Assembly (NCBI GenBank): GCA_964017065.1
Contig: OZ024791.1
Coordinates: 7,510,384 to 7,574,383, forward strand
Direction of reading: 5' to 3'
DNA length: 64,000 bases
From: Haliclona indistincta
Taxonomy: Eukaryota > Porifera > Demospongiae > Haplosclerida > Chalinidae
Position 1 is the first letter of the stretch, and every line of letters starts with the position of its first letter. Under the pieces are notes generated by a model. That model was not told the origin of the DNA. It worked only from the letters and a program-made list of their open reading frames with translations, and made no database searches. This document shows, one piece after another, positions 1 to 11,042 of this stretch. Position numbers and translations under genes: made by a program.

Positions 1-1562
1 GATGAGGAGTGAGGCGATAGGTGAATAGAAACTTGGCCATTCTGATATCCAGTGGCTCATTGGACTTCCTCATCGCTTGTTTAAAAGTCTGAACAGCTCG
101 TTCGACGAGACCATTAGTAGAAGGATGGTATGGTGCTGATGTGGTGTGACGAATTCCATTTTGTTTTGTGAACACGCTGAACTCGTCACTGGTGAAAGCT
201 GCTCCATTATCTGAGACTAATAATTCAGGTAACCCATGGGTAGCAAACAGTGGACGCAGTTTGTTGATAGCTGCTTGAGAACTGGTAGTAGGCACAATAA
301 ACACTTCTATCCACTTAGAATGGGCGTCAACTACCAACAGGAACTGCTTGTTAAGGAACGGTCCGGCGAAGTCAATGTGGAGTCTTGACCAAGGACGTTC
401 AGGAAATTCCCATGGATGGAGAGGGGCTTTAGATGGTAGTCTTTGATGCTCTTGACAGCTCTGACAATGACGGACTTCCTTTTCTAGTACATCATCGATT
501 CCTGGCCACCAGACGTAACTTCTGCCGATTCCCTTGATTCTTGTCATTCCAGGGTGTGATTCATGAAGAAGTTCAACTATCTTCTCTCTGCCAGGCGGTG
601 GTATCACTACTCTGTGACCCCACAAAATGCAACCATCTTCAATGCTCAATTCTTCTTTTCTGTGAAAGAATGGTCGCAACTCATCACTGTCAGGTTTTGA
701 CGGCCAACCCTGCAAGACGTAGTTGAGAACCTTCGATAGGATCGGGTCTCGGGCAGTCCACTTCTTGATCTGGGCTGCAGTGACTAGAGATGTTTGGATA
801 CTCTCCAGTAGAAGAACGGTGTCTTGCGGTGGTGGTACGTTGGTAGGTAGGTCTGGAAGTGGTAGACGACTTAGTCCATCAGCATTACTGTTTTCTTTCC
901 CAGGCCTGTGGGTAACAGAGAAAGAATAGGCACCAAGTGTGAGAGCCCAACGCTGAATGCGAGAGGAGGCCATGCTCGGAACTCCTCGGTTTTCCCCAAA
1001 AATGTACATCAATGGCTTGTGGTCAGAGTGAATCACAAACCGTCTTCCTAACAGGTATTGTCGGAATTTGGTAACACCGAATATGATCGCCAGAGCTTCT
1101 TTGTCCAACTGGGCATACTTTCTCTCTGCAGTAGACAGCGATCTTGATGCGAATGCAATGGGTTTCTCTGTTCCATCGTCCATCTTGTGAGACAAGACGG
1201 CACCAAGGCCATACGGCGATGCATCACAGCTCAGCAGTAGCTCTTTGTGAATACTGTAGTGAGAGAGAACTGAATCAGAAGTAAGAGCATTTTTGACAAA
1301 TTCAAAGGCTTTTTGCTGCTCAGGGCCCCAATGCCAAGCTGTTACTTTATGCAACAATGCATACAAGGGTGCTAGTATGGTCGAGAGATTTGGCAGAAAT
1401 CTGCTATAATAGTTTACCAGCCCCAAGAACGACTTGAGCTGTGTCACATCTTTTGGAGTAGGTGCTTCTTTGAGAGCCTTGATCTTCTCGGAAGATGGCT
1501 TCAGCCCTTCTCTTGACAACTTGTGACCAAGATAGTCGACTTCTTGAAGCATAACTGACACT
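1..1562 (-). pseudogene. gypsy RT end, RNase H and integrase (shifted frame)
   Basis: This continues the gypsy polyprotein in a different frame after the break near 1555-1565 and stays open to the window edge in my reading. Visible parts in order are the RT tail (LVNYYSRFLPNLS), RNase H (SCDASPYGLGAVLSHKMDDG and the following DHKPL block), an integrase HHCC zinc finger (HESHPG with CQSCQEHQ), and the integrase catalytic core. The core shows HIDFAGPF, VSDNGAAFT and HPSTNGLVERAVQTFK, giving Asp, Asp and Glu of the DDE triad. The C-terminal part lies outside the window. Apart from the frameshift I saw no inactivating change, so the copy may be fairly young. Confidence 0.85.
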
Positions 1563-3447
1563 TCTCCTTCTTGAGTCGCATTCCAGACGATTGTAGTCTG
1601 TTCAATACGGTTTCCAGATTCTCTAAGTGCTCGGATGCTGATTTTCCTGTGATGAGAATGTCATCAAGGTAGACACAGACTCCTGGAATACCCTTCAGCA
1701 AGTTCTCCATGGTTCTCTGGAAAACTGCAGGTGCACAAGAAATACCAAATGGTAAACGATTATATTGAAATAACCCTTGAGTGGTATTGATGGTGGTGTA
1801 CTTCTTTGACTCATCGTCGAGGTGAAGTTGATTATAAGCATGAGCTAAGTCGAGCTTCGAATACCATTCTCCTTCTGCCATTGTGGCTAGGATGCCCTCC
1901 ACACCTGGTAAGGGGTAGATATCTGGGGTTGCTTCTTGGTTAACGGTAAGTTTGTAGTCTCCACAGAGTCTGATCGAGTTATCACGCTTCAACACAGGGA
2001 CCACAGGGGCTGCCCAATCAGCAAATGGAACTGGTTCGATGACACCAGCATCTTGAAGTCGTTTGAGTTCAGTATCCACCTTCTCTCGGAAAGCATACGG
2101 CACTGGTCTGGGACGAACATAGTGAGGTTGAGCATCCTTCTTGACGTGGATGTGAACCTTAACATCACGAATGGACCCTAACTCATTTTTGAAGACATCA
2201 GCATAGTCCTCTAGTATCTTAGACAACTTCTTGGTGGCAAAATTCTCCAGAGTCGAAATCTGGTGCCAGTCCAGGACTAGATGCTTTAACCAATCTCGCC
2301 CAAGGAGAGTAGGTCCACTTGTATCAACAACCTGCAAGGACAACTGACACTGCTGACTTTGATATTTTACTTGTACGTCAATTGCACCACGAATAGTGAG
2401 TACCTCACCAGAATATGTGCTGAGCTGAACATGTGAGGGTTCCAATACAGGTCGCTCCTCCTCTGACCAGGTAGACAGATAAGTCGAATGGCTGATAACT
2501 GACAAGGCTGCACCAGTATCCAGTTCCATAGGTAGGCTCCTGTCGTTAGCTGTGACAGTCACTCGAATAGGGTCGCTTCTCCCCACTGATAGCTGAAACA
2601 TAGCATAGTCAGGAGGTAGTTCATTGGATTCTTCAGGAGTAGTATTTGAAACATGATGAGTAGGCTCCGGTTGAGACTTGCGTGGTTGCTGCTTCCTCTG
2701 TAGTCTCATTCTGCAGGCACGAGCTATATGTCCACGTTTTCCACAGTATCTGCAGTCGACGTTCTTGAAACGGCAATTGTCGGCACTGTGTTCACCCGCA
2801 CAACGGTAGCACTGACCATCTGGAGGTTTGCTTCGAGTCGGCGTATCAACTTGCTTGGGCTTGCCGCCGCGGTACTTCCGGTAGGTAACTTGGTTGACGT
2901 CGGCCTTTCCAGAGTCTGGAGTTAGTGCGCTTGCACTTTGGTCAGCTGATTCCATGGCTTGAACTAGCTGGAGAGCTTTGTCGAACGTCAAGTCTTCCTC
3001 CGCCAACAAGCGTCGCTGCATTCTTGAGTCACCTATTCCACAGACGAGTCTATCTCGTAACATCTGTGGAAGCCAGACTTCACCGTCAAAGTCACAAAGT
3101 GATGCTAGCTTCTTGAGCTCGGCTATGTAGGTAGAGACACTCTCTCCTGGCTTACGGACTCGGCTGTTGAATTTAAATCTGTGTACTGAAATGGACTTCT
3201 TTGGGTCGTAGTGCTTATTCAGTTGTTGAACAAGCTCGTCAAGATCCACTTGGTGCGGTTGTAGAGGTGAGACGAGACTGCTGGCGAGTTTGTACAGCTC
3301 CGGTCCAGCCACGCTCAATAGTATCGCCTTCTGCTTCCTAGGGTCTTCGACATCATTCGCTATGAAGTAGAACTTCAGTCGAGAAACGTAAGTCTTCCAG
3401 TCTTCTTTACTGGGGTCGAACTCTCCAATACTTCCGTGAAGAGCCAT
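1501..3447 (-). pseudogene. gypsy gag-protease-RT polyprotein, frameshifted
   Basis: Open frame of about 650 residues. I take the ATG at 3447; four more codons reach a TTG at 3459 but overlap the primer-binding-like site. Counting from the TTG, residues 1-200 are a gag-like helical region. Two CCHC-type knuckles follow at C217-C229 and C236-C249. The retroviral-type protease motif D-T-G is at about 313-315. The reverse transcriptase palm motif YLDDILITG is near residue 605. The frame then ends after a few residues that do not fit the family, while the neighbouring frame continues the RT thumb and RNase H. This looks like a one-base loss rather than programmed frameshifting, because there is no obvious slippery site and the break lies inside RT. 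Confidence 0.88.
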
Positions 3448-3458
3448 CCTCGTCGCCA
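3446..3458 (-). promoter_or_regulatory. Candidate primer-binding site of the gypsy element
   Basis: The minus strand reads TGGCGACGAGGAT between the LTR end and the gag ATG. A start of TGG matches the CCA end of a tRNA primer, and the spacing of a few bases after the LTR is as expected. I did not assign the tRNA. Confidence 0.5.
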
Positions 3459-3462
3459 AAAA

Positions 3463-3652
3463 TGTAATATCTTTAGACCCAAGCAGTGACTACCAAAATT
3501 ATTATTGAGCAGAGCAATGAACAACAGACTGAGAATGACATTCAACTTAAATGGACAATGACTACAATATGATACAAGTCATGTCGATTGAGAACAATGA
3601 TCATGTAGAGATTAGAAGACGATAGTCTGTCTAGGTATGTCCAGATATCACA
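3463..3652 (-). repeat. Candidate gypsy 5' LTR, about 190 bp
   Basis: The segment starts TGTAATATC and ends GATATCACA on the plus strand. These are imperfect inverted ends with the TG...CA termini typical of LTRs. It sits directly upstream (minus sense) of the primer-binding-like site and gag. The partner LTR is outside the window, so the boundaries are inferred. Confidence 0.6.
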
Positions 3653-3656
3653 TCAG

Positions 3657-4843
3657 GTCAACGATGTTGCGGGTGCACAACTAACAATTGCGGAATTCGT
3701 GAAAGATGTAGATGTAAACGGAATGACAGATTTTGTACAAGTTGCGAAACATCATATTGTGTTAACCACACTCTCAATGTCTCTGTTCTATTGTGGAACA
3801 TCCATGGTTCTGGGGGAATTGAACCAAGGAGACTTGTAGTCGAAGGTGTTGTAAAAGAATTAGACCCTGATGTTATCCTATTACAGGAAGTTAAAAGCAA
3901 CCCATTGATAGACGAAATTAAGAAAGGTGTAACAGCAGGAAAAGAAGACAAAGCTCAAGTATATGAAAATATAACAGCAGGAAAAAAAGACGAAGCTCAA
4001 ATTCTTTACAAAAAAATTAAATTCCAGCGCTCCCTTCCCACTGAGGAACGTGCGGTACTTGAAAGAACTATTGAAGTAGTCGCACAAGAGAACCGAATGA
4101 TAACAAGAAATTGGAAACAAACCTTCAAGGAACGTACAAGTATAGTTCGTCTGACAACAAAAGGGTATGACTTAGTGTTCTTGTCTTTTCACAATGTAAA
4201 CTCTGGTCTATCACAACTGTACTCGACACAATTCTGTCAAATTGTGTCACAGATATCAAAGACAACACAGTGCATAGTAATTGCTGGGGCAGATGCAAAC
4301 TATAAGCTTCCTTTTGGAAAATACCAAGGGTGTACTGTTCTTAAGTATGTTGCAACCGAGAGGCGAAAGAAAGAAATTGATCATTTCATTTTAGCGGCTC
4401 CACGTGCAGCTCCACGAGGCACATACCAAATAAAGGTTGAGGCATTGAACTTCGTCGATACTAAAGATGGGCAGAAGCTTCATCCACTAATGACATCACT
4501 TAAACCGCAGCTTAAAAGTATAAAATATCATGAAGTTTTAGACAAAGGTTTGGATAAGAAAGATGATGATTTACACAAGGCTTTGGACAGTAAATTGGAA
4601 GGTGATTTGGACAAAAGCTTGGTTGAAGCTTTGGGCGAAAGTTTAGACAATGGTTTAGAAGAAGGTTTGAAAAAAGTTTCAGATGAACCTCAGTTGCGCG
4701 GAGCTTTGCTAGAAGGCTTAAAAAAAACTCTACACGAAGCTTTGGACCAAGCTTTATGCATTGATAAAGGTATGATATCTAACCATGATCCGATCTTGCT
4801 TGATATGACTATTGATACAAAAAAAAGTCAATGGAGTGTATGA
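3657..4843 (+). pseudogene. A1: type A Cys-rich/EEP gene, 5' exon lost to a gypsy insertion
   Basis: The last exon of a type A gene. The frame starts at a kept splice acceptor (cag/gtcaac) and opens with a cysteine-rich module (CCGC, CRC, CTSC, YC pattern), then the EEP domain. The domain shows LLWNIHG, DPDVILLQE with the catalytic-type Glu, FLSFHN, AGADANY and NHDPILL. A helical insert with Leu every fourth residue lies before the final His motif. Family members take their start from an upstream exon, but here a Ty3/gypsy LTR ends 4 bp before the acceptor. The reading frame itself is intact to TGA at 4841. It carries an in-frame tandem duplication of about 14 codons near 3930-4010 (two TAGK(E/K)D(K/E)AQ blocks) that A2-A4 lack. 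It could still be expressed from the LTR in antisense arrangement, but I have no evidence for this. Confidence 0.75.
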
Positions 4844-5275
4844 GTAGTGAGAACATTGTTTTTTTTCTTCTTGACTTTTATTCTGTTGTATGCATTTTGT
4901 TTTAAAATGTTAGCATGATTTCACAGGAACACATGGAGTACGAAACTCTTTTGTAAGTAGCAATATTATGTGCGCATGTGATTACTGCATTCTTGGTGTG
5001 AAGTAATAATTATAATTATATATTATGTGTGAGTTGACAATAAACACGTGTGTTGCTTGCGTCTAACTGCTTGCTCATTGAATTTACGGTCCTGTGAAGA
5101 CATTTTCAGTGCTGGTGAGTGTTGCTCGAGCAGCTAATCTTTAATAGCTACAGGTCCTTGTAAGCACTTTGCAGCATTGTGGGTGTGTCGCCCGACTTCC
5201 TGTATGTCCAGCCTCTGTGTACGTATTAAAGTTCAATATTAGCCTTATCGAGAAGCTGCTGTTGCTGCTGCTACC
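4844..5275 (+). other. 3' flank of A1 with poly(A) signal
   Basis: Conserved after every type A copy. AATAAA lies at 5039-5044, about 195 bases after the stop (equivalents at 11253 and 21490; A4 has AACAAA near 63520). A GTGAGT donor-like and a CTACAG acceptor-like site follow, which suggests a transcribed leader of a downstream unit. Confidence 0.5.
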
Positions 5276-5338
5276 ATGCGACATGTTGAACCGTCTGAAG
5301 AAGCTGTGAAACAGCCGAGCATCATAAGTTGTGCACAG
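5276..5338 (+). other. Candidate small first exon downstream of A1
   Basis: ATG in a good context (ctaccATGc) opens 21 codons (MRHVEPSEEAVKQ...) ending at CAG/GTAGGT, a strong donor. The same exon-like unit follows A2 (11505-11567, GG/GTATGT). After A4 (63774-63826) a 10-base loss breaks the phase. It may be the start of the type C or D gene that follows each A copy, or a noncoding leader. Confidence 0.3.
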
Positions 5339-5463
5339 GTAGGTGTTCAATCGGTGATGATCCATCGGTGTGTAAAATCACAACTAACATGTTAACAAAA
5401 AGACCAGGAAGAAGACGAATAGAGTCTGTCACTGCCATTATAATTATGTCACTGTTAGGATCA

Positions 5464-5608
5464 TGGTACCACTGTAAAGAGAACAAAGGTGTTGAGATGG
5501 TTGGTTGTGACAACAGATCTTGTCCAACACAATGGTTTCATCTAGCTTGTGTTGGTTTAATTTGTCTACCCATCTAATAGGCAAATGGTTCTGTAGTACA
5601 TGCCAACC
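5464..5608 (+). pseudogene. Broken PHD-finger fragment, ING-like
   Basis: The translation around 5490-5560 gives MVGCDNRSCPTQWFHLACVGL, which closely fits the core of ING-family PHD fingers (E-M-x-G-C-D-N-x-x-C-x-x-x-W-F-H-x-x-C-V-G-L). The end of the finger, GKWFCSTC, is present at 5580-5606 but in another frame, after two stop codons at 5575-5580. The first zinc-ligand Cys appears to be Tyr (WYHC instead of a C-x-C pair). So it is a decayed fragment of a histone-tail-reader-like module. No other ING part is seen nearby. It sits between A1 and B1 and is absent from the other repeat units. Confidence 0.6.
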
Positions 5609-5732
5609 AAAAAAAAATGCAAAGCCAACAGAATGCAATGACTTCACTTCACATATCATTTATGTTTAAAGTGCATTATTAATTAAAAGGTACAATTCCT
5701 TCACAAACATTATGTAAAGCACAACACAACGA

Positions 5733-7091
5733 CAAGCATAATGCCAGTGATACACAGCAAATTAGTAGAAAAGGAGATCTAGATAGAACAATGGAAGACC
5801 AGAAGAAGAATCTAAAGGCACGTTCACATGGACCCTGCAAAGTGGATTGAATGCGCATTCAATCCGGTTCGTTAGCGTTCACATGAATCCGCTTCTGCTC
5901 GATGCAAATTCAATGCGCATTGAGTTCAATCCACCTCCGGAGGTGGATTGAAAGTGAATTGGAAGCGAATTGCGTTTAGTGCGTGGGCAGACGCGAGTAG
6001 ATACAAGGCGCTTGGTGGACTAAACGCGTTGTAATGGACGTTTAAAGCTACAAAAGCATCGTTGAAGGCTAAGATGAGCGTGATTTAGACTTTTTAAAAA
6101 TCGAATAGCCGCGTAATTCGCATCCAATTCGCTACATGTGAACGCTCGCGATGCGCAATGAATTCGCTTCCAATTCGCTTTGGCGAGTTTGGGGATTGAA
6201 TGCGCATCAAAAGTGGATTCCATGTGAACGCGCCTTACGAGAATTTATAAAAGGAGCCTGGAGTACACATGAGAAGCTAAAGAATAAAGCAGATAAGGTA
6301 GCCATGATGAAACTAGAGGAGGCCTTGATGAAACTAGAGGATGCTATGGTTAAACAGGACGATATCCGGGCCACAAGAGCAGAAATTAACAGTAAGCTGC
6401 TCACGAGCAAACAACAGAAGAACAAGAGTAAATGCAGTATTCAAAAACAGAATACGAGGATTTTCGCACTGGAGATCAAAAGTAAACAACAGAAGAGCAA
6501 GAGCAAACAACAAGAGGTCAAGAGTAAACTAGATGAGGTCAAAACAAGGTTACAAATTCCAGTGACAGCTAAAGATCTTTGTTGGAACATCCATGGTGCT
6601 ACTGGTAAAGCTGACATACGTAACTGTATGGTACCAGCCGTGGTAAGATTGGTATGTCCTGACATACTACTGGTGCAAGAGAAACCTTCTGAAGCAATAG
6701 TAGGGTATTGCAAAAAGATTAAAAATTACAGAGAGGAGGAGAGCACTGGATCAATCCAATCACTAGTTTTGTATGATGCTGATAAGTATAAGGTGATCCA
6801 CTCTTTCCTGATAATCAAGTCTTGAAGTAGTAGACCGATGTTTAACAATTCGCATTAAGAAGAGCTTGAACGTATAAAAAGACCAACATTGAAGCGTATC
6901 GTCAACAGTCGCATTAGCTATGGTGGTCTCAAGATGCAACACATCACTGCAAGTCCAATGATGATTTTTGTATCATTCCACAATATCTACAAACCAGACA
7001 GTGGTTGTAATACCAGGGAAACTGCAAGAATATTTGGTAAACTTGTGTCAGAAATACAGTCAGGTTGTGCTGTAAAACAACAATCAAACTA
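5733..7091 (+). pseudogene. B1: coiled-coil/EEP pseudogene split by a MITE
   Basis: Homology to B2 begins inside the coiled coil near 5733. It is interrupted by a MITE at 5814-6236 and resumes with the E/K/Q-rich coil and the EEP domain (LCWNIHGATGKADIRN, DILLVQE with Glu kept). The frame ends at 6823 after a frameshift. A second piece (6889-7091) carries the SFHN strand and stops before the G-A-D-x-N motif. The catalytic D-x-N and D-H motifs are missing, so it cannot encode a working EEP domain. At its end the sequence switches to the conserved upstream region of a type A gene. Confidence 0.8.
5814..6236 (+). mobile_element. MITE in B1, about 420 bp
   Basis: Terminal inverted repeats read AAGGCACGTTCACATGGA on the left and TCCATGTGAACGCGCCT on the right, flanked by TA on both sides. 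The inside is made of short inverted and direct repeats of GGATTGAATGCGCATTC-type blocks. It has no coding capacity. It breaks the coiled coil of B1 at a point where B2 is continuous. Confidence 0.75.
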
Positions 7092-8450
7092 ACTCCACAA
7101 TGATAAACTTCAAACAAAAAACTCTCTCAAGACAGGCAGCATAGGCGAGTGTTACTTACATTTTAGCTGATATTGACATTCTATTTTCTGAGGTAAGTTA
7201 CACCATACGATAATAATAATTTTAGATAAGTAGTGCATGAGACAGCATTGCGTGCTGAGTGAAGTGTGTTCATATTAATTTTAAACATCCAACAACCCTC
7301 ACATGGGCATTGGTAGGAGGGGAAGGAGCATTTAACTCTCGTTATCCTACATAAACATTTATGTGCTGTTGCTTGTTCGTTGTCAGCACTCACAACATTT
7401 CTTCTCACTCATGATGGACCTGAGTATTATAATATTATGATCAGGCATACCCCAAGAGAGTTCTATGTGCAAAAAGACGCTTTATAGTCTCAGCTAACAT
7501 ATTAACACAAAGACCATCAAGAAGACAGATCACTGACATACTACTTTGTAGCACATAATCATTAATTAGAACAATGTATCCATTGGGTGACTCATGGTCC
7601 ATGAGCTAGAAAAACACATGTCTTCATAGAGAACACCAATACGTCATTTATTTCAGACCATAAATAACATTAGACTTTTCATTACAAGTTGCTATGTGCA
7701 CTCCAACTATGAATGATAATTAATTAGGCAGTAGCGATTGCTACCATAGCAACGAAACAAAACTATAGGTGTATTTTCAAACACAGATCTGAGACAGAAC
7801 CTGGCAAGCATACTTGTTTTATAAAAGTAAGTCAGTCACACACTGTACATACTCATTTAATCTATTATTCAGTGTCTAAACCATAGTAATAATTATTTTT
7901 CTCTAGTCATACAATCAGCCCTCTATTTATTTAAGAAATTGCCTCAAAATGATACAATGTATTAAGAACATTTAGAGTTGATTTCTAGATTGTTAGATGC
8001 AATTTTTTCCGTACTTTCAACAAGCGTCTCTGGATTAATACAGTGTCTTTTGACTTTGAAGCTGTAAAAACTACCGTAAGAAGCGCACGTATACTGAGCC
8101 CATTTACAACTAACACGCACTCCATTCTTTGCTTATGTCTGTCAAGTTTCGCTACCGTGGCTCTTGAGGAATTAGAGTCACACTGTTGACCAATCAAATT
8201 ACAGTATTTCAAATTGGTAGACTCTAAAAATCAGTTCTATCACCCCGTATACTTGAGAATTATCCGTTTACAGTCACTCATACTACTAGGGCGCTTCTCC
8301 CTCTTGACTGTAAACAGGATAATTCCCAAGTATACGGGTGATATAACTATTACCTGTATACAGTCTCAAGTATGGGGACTATTGGAGTTTGACGCTCCTT
8401 TCTCATCAATCTCTACTAAAAGAAATTATTAATCTCCTAATCCAGCCCAG
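7092..8450 (+). other. Conserved upstream region of A2
   Basis: Closely similar to 58790-60424 (A4) and 15170-16930 (A3). It contains TTTTATAAAAG near 7815, which may be a TATA box. In A4 the same region holds an extra cysteine-rich exon (59713-59859); here that stretch is deleted between the CAGTGTCTA and ACCATAG blocks near 7870. An inverted repeat lies at 8239-8342. Confidence 0.5.
8239..8342 (+). repeat. Inverted repeat in the type A upstream region
   Basis: Arms of about 38 bp (ATCACCCCGTATACTTG... and ...CAAGTATACGGGTGAT) around a roughly 27-bp loop. The same structure is kept upstream of A3 (about 16800-16897) and A4 (about 60187-60290). It is probably an old MITE inserted before the duplications, or a selected upstream element. 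Confidence 0.65.
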
Positions 8451-11042
8451 ATGGATACCCCCAATCAAGCATGCTGCAATTGTAGGAATGAATGTGACAG
8501 TGACTGTGTGTGCAGAGCTGCTAAGAAAACTTGTCAAAAGTGCAAGTTAGGAAACTGCACTAACACTGGTGCTGATGCTGCAGAAGTTGACATGAAATGT
8601 GGAGGTAAACTACATTTGACCTTTTTGTGTGGTTTGGCTAGCTGGAGAAAGTGGTTATTTATTTCTACTATAATGTGATCTGAATCGACACGAGCGAGAT
8701 GCAGTCATCTTAGCAGACAATATTATGTGTCTGTAATGTGCTAAAGCGATAATTAAGACAAAAATCAGATCTGCATATTGCAAAATTACTGCCTGCAAAA
8801 AACGGATCTGCATATTCCAAAATTACTGCTCCACTAGAGCGGAGCATTGTAGATCGTACAAGGTGTATGGTAGGTGTATCAGCTACAGTTCTCACAACAC
8901 ATGTTGTCTTGAATACACAGACAAGCAATCGGAAAGATAGCTGTTTAGCAAATCATGCAGGCATGGGTCATAAGCAAGCTGACTCGCTTGAGCTGCATGA
9001 CTAGTCATTAGTTTCAGGACATGGCAAGGATGGCCATGATGGAGAGCTCGCTATATTCAACGAACCATGAGTAAGAATCAAAGCCATCAAAGCAGTTACC
9101 CTGTTGAAACCTTAGTTGGTACCTAGAAGTAAGCGCTACCTGTGGTATGACGATGGACAGAATAGCCCCGTTTACATGAGGCGTTTAATCCGGTTTGGAA
9201 GCTAGCTCAGTTCGAAACACGCTTCGTGTGGACGGTCCAAACCGGTTACTAAACCGGATTAATTAATCTACATCCGGAGGTGGTTTGAAGCTAGCTTGAA
9301 GCGCGCTTATCGCTTATGTGTGGACAAAACCAATGCGCAGTACGTGTAAACGGGGCTAATGACACATTGATATACCAAGCAAGTACTGTAATAATGTACA
9401 TAAAGGTTTAAGTGGTTCCCATAATGAAAAATACCATTGGGTGCCAGATGACCATAGGAAACAAGCAGAAGACAACCAGACAGACATTACCTAATTTTCA
9501 TAACATAAGACATCAAACAGCTGAGGCGTTTCTGTAAAGACAAAGGAGCCATGTATGTTTTGTCTTATAAACAGATAGATAGTTGCTTTCCTGAGGAGAA
9601 GTATAAATTCAGCCAAACATACTTACTGCATGTTGAAAATGCTTTAGTGGGCAGAGCCATATAAAAATGACCATTATATTTTGCTCCGAAAACAAAATAA
9701 CTACTGGATTTGTTTACCTTAAATTTATTGGATCAAGACTGATTCCTAAAATTAATAAGAAGAAAACTTTAGTGCTCAGTTGTTATGCGTTAATAATTAT
9801 AGTTCACACAGACTTGGTGCTTTATCATAATAATACCAAGTAACTCGTGTGATCTACTATTATTCTAAACTTAATTTGTGCTCAGGTCAACTAAAGACGC
9901 CATGTTGCAAGTGCACAACTGACGATTGCAGAACTAATGAAAGCTGTAGCTGTAAAAAGGAGCTCAGATTTTGTACAAGTTGCATAACACCAAATTGTGT
10001 CAACCACACTCTCAATGTCTCCGTTCTATTGTGGAACATCGATGGTGATAAAGGAATTAATAAAGAAAGGAATCTTGTAGTCAAAGGTGTTGTAAAAGAA
10101 GTAGACCCTGATGTTATCCTATTACAGGAAGTTAGAAGTAACCCATTGATACAAGAAATTATGAAACGTGGTTATAAGAAAGAAATTGCAGGAAAAGAAG
10201 AAGAAGCTCAAATTCTTTACAAAACAAATAAATTCCACCACACATGTACTGAGGAACGTAAGGTACTTGAAACTGCTATTGACAATGGAGGGACGCAAAT
10301 GACAACAAGAAGTCGGAAAGAACTTTTCATTGATCGTACAAGTATAGTTCGTTTGACAACAATAGGATACAACTTGAACTTTGTGTTCTTGTCTTTTCAT
10401 AATGAACGCCATGGTCAGCACTCTTCGAAACACTTCTGTCAAATTGTGTCACAGATATCACAGACAACACGGTGCATAGTAATTGCTGGGGCAGATGCAA
10501 ACTATAATCTTACTTTTGGAGAATGCGAAGGATCTACTGTTCTTGAATACGATGCAACTGAGAGGCGAAAGGGAAAAGAAATTGATCATTTCATTGTAGC
10601 AAACCCAGGCAATATTATTCTAAAGCCTGAGGCGTTGAACTTCGTCGATACTAAAGATGGGCAGAGGCTTTATGAACAAATGAAATCACTTAAACCGCAG
10701 CTTAAAAGTATAAAATATCGTAAAGTTTTAAAGAAAGGTTTGGATAAGAAGAAAGATGATGCTGCTTTATACAAAGCTTTAGACAGTAAATTGGAAGGTG
10801 ATTTGGACAAAATGGTTGAAGATTTGGGCAAAAGTTTAGACACAGATTTACAAGAAGGTTTGAAAAAAGTTTTGGGAAAAGTTTCGGATAAACCTCAGTT
10901 GCACGAAGCTTTGTTAAATGGCTTTCGTAAAACTCTGCAAGAAGCTTTGGACCAAGCTTTACGCATAGATGAAGGTATGATATCTAACCATGATCCGATC
11001 TTGCTTGATCTGACTATTGATACGAAAGAGCGCCAACGTTGA
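8451..11042 (+). CDS. A2: two-exon Cys-rich/EEP protein, 436 aa
   Basis: Exon 1 is 8451-8604 (ATG to GGAG/GTAAAC) and exon 2 is 9886-11042 (CTCAG/GTCAAC to TGA). Both junctions are phase 1 and restore a Gly codon, giving 436 residues. Residues 8-36 are a first cysteine-rich module (CC-x-C-x3-C-x3-C-x-C-x6-C-x2-C-x4-C) and residues 58-89 a second; both probably bind zinc. EEP motifs follow: N102 in LLWNIDG, E133 in DVILLQE, FLSFHN, D255 and N257 in AGADAN, and H420 in SNHDP. APE1-like enzymes have Asp before this His; here it is Asn. Residues about 331-411 are a leucine-tetrad helical insert before the His motif. The stop comes four codons before that of A3 because CGA became TGA. A metal-dependent phosphoesterase is likely; the substrate is unknown. 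Confidence 0.72.
8605..9885 (+). other. Intron of A2
   Basis: GTAAAC to CTCAG. It is very similar over most of its length to the A4 intron (60573-62160), including the MITE at 9163-9358. No other coding sequence was recognised in it. Confidence 0.6.
9163..9358 (+). mobile_element. MITE in the A2 intron, about 196 bp
   Basis: Perfect terminal inverted repeats TAGCCCCGTTTACA...TGTAAACGGGGCTA. The sister copy is at 61102-61298 in the A4 intron at the same place, so it was inserted before that duplication. Confidence 0.8.

Larger units (their letters stand above)
1..3652 (-). mobile_element. Ty3/gypsy LTR retrotransposon, cut by the window edge
   Basis: Read on the minus strand, this block runs LTR, primer-binding-like site, gag with two zinc knuckles, aspartic protease, reverse transcriptase, RNase H, integrase zinc finger and integrase core. 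The order with integrase last is that of Ty3/gypsy elements. The element leaves the window at base 1 inside the integrase core, so its 3' LTR is not visible. A frameshift near 1555-1565 breaks the polyprotein. On the right it stops 4 bp before the splice acceptor of the type A gene at 3657, so the insertion cut that gene from its upstream exon. Confidence 0.9.

Noticed and set aside
3881..4120. Minus-strand frames antisense to EEP genes (also at 10122, 35849, 53667, 62388)
   Set aside because: They are low-complexity Ser/Phe/Leu translations of the complement of Lys/Glu-rich coils, without conserved domains.
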